Below the pieces are notes generated by a model that was not told the DNA's origin, ran no database searches, and saw nothing but the letters and a program-made list of their open reading frames with translations. A program made the translations under genes and the position numbers. A DNA stretch of 13,432 nt, taken from contig CP070733.1 in assembly GCA_020347585.1 (NCBI GenBank), positions 610,249-623,680 on the forward strand, in the 5' to 3' direction. The DNA is from Pseudomonadota bacterium. Lineage in GTDB: Bacteria; Pseudomonadota; Gammaproteobacteria; CAMYNG01. Each line of letters begins with the position of its first letter. The first letter of the stretch is position 1. Below, in pieces: positions 11,915 through 13,432 of this stretch.

Positions 11915-13432
11915 ATGAATTTTTTCGAAGCGCAGGACTCCGCGCGTCGCAATACCTTCTGGCTGGAGTTGCTTTTTTGTGCGGCGGTGCTCGGTCTCAT
12001 CGTGTTGACCAACCTACTTGTCTTGGGCTTGCTCACCTATAGTCAGACCGGCACTATTCAGGTAGACCCCGAAGCCCTTGCCGGCCTGTTCCGCTGGAGC
12101 ACCTTTATGCTGGTAGCGCTTGGCGTGTTGGTGCTGGTTTCCGGTGGCAGCCTCTACAAGATTGTCTCGCTGAGGGGTGGCGGACGAGTGGTTGCCGAGA
12201 TGCTGGGCGGTGTACTGGTACCGGCCAACAGCAAAGAGCCAGGCCGCCGCAGGCTACTGAACGTGGTCGAGGAAATGGCGATCGCCTCCGGCACGCCGGT
12301 ACCAGCGGTCTACGTACTCGAGGAATCGGGCATCAATGCCTTTGCCGCCGGGTGGTCGCCGCAAAACGCGGTGATCGGCATTACCGAAGGGGCACTGCAA
12401 ACGCTCAGCCGGGATGAGCTGCAGGGCGTGATCGCCCATGAATTCAGCCACATCCTGCACGGCGATATGCGGCTCAACATTCAGCTCACCGGCATTCTCC
12501 ACGGCATCCTGCTGCTGGGCATGATCGGCTATTTCGTCTTGCGCTCGCTGCGCCACGCGCGCAGCAGTCGCAGCGAGAAAGGTGGGGGCGCCATCGTCGC
12601 GGTACTGGCGCTAGGGCTCGGGTTAATGGTAATCGGCTACGTCGGCACGTTTTGCGGTCAGCTGATCAAGGCCATGGTCAGCCGCCAGCGCGAGTTTCTC
12701 GCCGATGCCTCGGCGGTGCGCTATACGCGGGATCGCGACGGGATTGCCGGGGCGCTCAAGAAGATCGGCGGCACGAGTGCCGGGTCGCTGCTGTCGAGCC
12801 CCGCCGCGCCGGAATTCAGCCATGCCTATTTCGTCCAGGGGATCACGTTATGGTTGCAGTCAGTGTTCGCGACGCACCCCCCGCTCGAACAACGCATCCA
12901 GCGCATCGACCCACAATGGGATGGGCGCTACGCTGTTCCCAAACCCACGCTACCAGCGGAAGCGGAGGAAGCGCCTGCCACTACCGGCATGGTCGACAAG
13001 CTGTTAGTTGGCGCGGCGGTGGCCGAGGCGATTCATGCCGTCGACCAGATTGGTGATCCCACTCAAGCGCATGTGGGTTATGCCCGCGAGCTATTGTCCC
13101 GCATCCCCGCGGCGCTGAAACTGCAGACCCAGGATCCCCACGGGGCGCGTGCCGTCATCTACGGCCTGGTCATGCATTCTGACCCCGCGACGCGTGCAAA
13201 CCAACAGGCGATTCTCGAGCAAAACGCTGATCCTGACGTTGTCACCGTCGCAGCCGACATCACGCCAGCCATTCTGGGTCTGGACAAAAGATTGTACTTG
13301 CCCTTAATCGATCTTTGCCTGCCGGCGCTGCGCGAACTCAGCGGCCCCCAATATCAAACCTTCAGGATGGTTATCGCAAAATTGATGTATGCGGATGGCA
13401 GGCTGGATCTGCGCGAGTGGATCATTCGTCGC
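11915..13432 (+). CDS. Membrane M48 family metalloprotease (3' end outside window)
   Basis: The first 506 residues of an HtpX/Ste24-like M48 zinc peptidase; no stop occurs before the window ends. Membrane segments lie at about 16-41 and 60-80, and again at about 191-208 and 226-248. The zinc motif HEFSH (His175, Glu176, His179) sits after LSRDELQGVIA; the third ligand is Glu260 in SRQREFLADASAVRYTR, and THPPLEQRI (320-328) is the conserved M48 closing motif. A long cytoplasmic C-terminal region from about 340 has LVGAAVAEAIH and, near the edge, QYQTFRMVIAKLMYADG; such extended M48 proteins of roughly 600-700 residues are found next to lemA in other proteobacteria. The C-terminal region's role is unknown to me. 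Likely function is membrane protein quality control. The start ATG is 24 nt after lemA with a poor ribosome-binding site, suggesting coupling. Confidence 0.93.
   Translation, partial: MNFFEAQDSARRNTFWLELLFCAAVLGLIVLTNLLVLGLLTYSQTGTIQVDPEALAGLFRWSTFMLVALGVLVLVSGGSLYKIVSLRGGGRVVAEMLGGVLVPANSKEPGRRRLLNVVEEMAIASGTPVPAVYVLEESGINAFAAGWSPQNAVIGITEGALQTLSRDELQGVIAHEFSHILHGDMRLNIQLTGILHGILLLGMIGYFVLRSLRHARSSRSEKGGGAIVAVLALGLGLMVIGYVGTFCGQLIKAMVSRQREFLADASAVRYTRDRDGIAGALKKIGGTSAGSLLSSPAAPEFSHAYFVQGITLWLQSVFATHPPLEQRIQRIDPQWDGRYAVPKPTLPAEAEEAPATTGMVDKLLVGAAVAEAIHAVDQIGDPTQAHVGYARELLSRIPAALKLQTQDPHGARAVIYGLVMHSDPATRANQQAILEQNADPDVVTVAADITPAILGLDKRLYLPLIDLCLPALRELSGPQYQTFRMVIAKLMYADGRLDLREWIIRR

Noticed and set aside
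1..13432. Mobile elements, CRISPR arrays, tRNA or rRNA genes.
   Set aside because: No transposase or integrase frame, no regularly spaced repeats and no cloverleaf or rRNA-like stretch was seen on either strand.

Overview
The window is GC-rich, densely coded DNA from a gammaproteobacterium. The main evidence is gene order. On the minus strand a cell-envelope block reads gpmI, envC, ctpA, yibQ and a yajL-like gene. Divergent from it on the plus strand are yibN, grxC, secB and gpsA, with trmL close by. This is the E. coli K-12 yibQ-envC-gpmI / yibN-grxC-secB-gpsA-cysE-trmL neighbourhood with changes: ctpA lies between envC and yibQ, an ArsR-type regulator and a zinc-ribbon thioredoxin have been added, cysE is absent, and trmL is inverted. 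A Chromatiales or other sulfur-oxidising relative is possible, but this is only inferred from the style of the regulator and redox genes. I see no transposase, phage gene, CRISPR array, tRNA or rRNA.

Layout. 1-5410 (minus): partial DJ-1/PfpI protein (1-295) overlapping by 55 nt a divergent polysaccharide deacetylase (241-1068), then a CtpA protease (1122-2480), EnvC (2615-3802) and GpmI (3839-5410). 5411-5609 is a divergent intergenic region with a TATAAT box embedded in an AT palindrome. 5610-8916 (plus): ArsR-type regulator, membrane-anchored rhodanese, glutaredoxin 3, thioredoxin 2-type protein, SecB and GpsA. 8969-9433 (minus): TrmL. 9654-10217 (plus): a retropepsin-like RimB-type 'ATP-dependent zinc protease' protein with an odd tail. 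10218-10602 is non-coding and holds a perfect CRP-type operator and a second inverted repeat, upstream of a small secreted protein of unknown function (10603-10935) with a strong terminator. 11141-13432: a promoter, lemA and a large M48 metalloprotease that runs off the end.

How the genes may work together. EnvC, CtpA and the YibQ-type protein all belong to periplasmic cell-wall maintenance and division. Rhodanese, glutaredoxin and thioredoxin form a thiol/persulfide set ahead of the housekeeping secB-gpsA pair. The most interesting point is the ArsR-type regulator. It lacks the classic metal-binding motif but has two cysteines 66 residues apart, the spacing I recall for the persulfide sensors SqrR and BigR, and it lies directly before a rhodanese, as ygaV does before ygaP in E. 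coli. LemA plus a membrane M48 protease is a recurrent pair. Nothing in the window amounts to a clearly new multi-gene system; the best leads are the putative persulfide switch and the CRP-site/secreted-protein unit.
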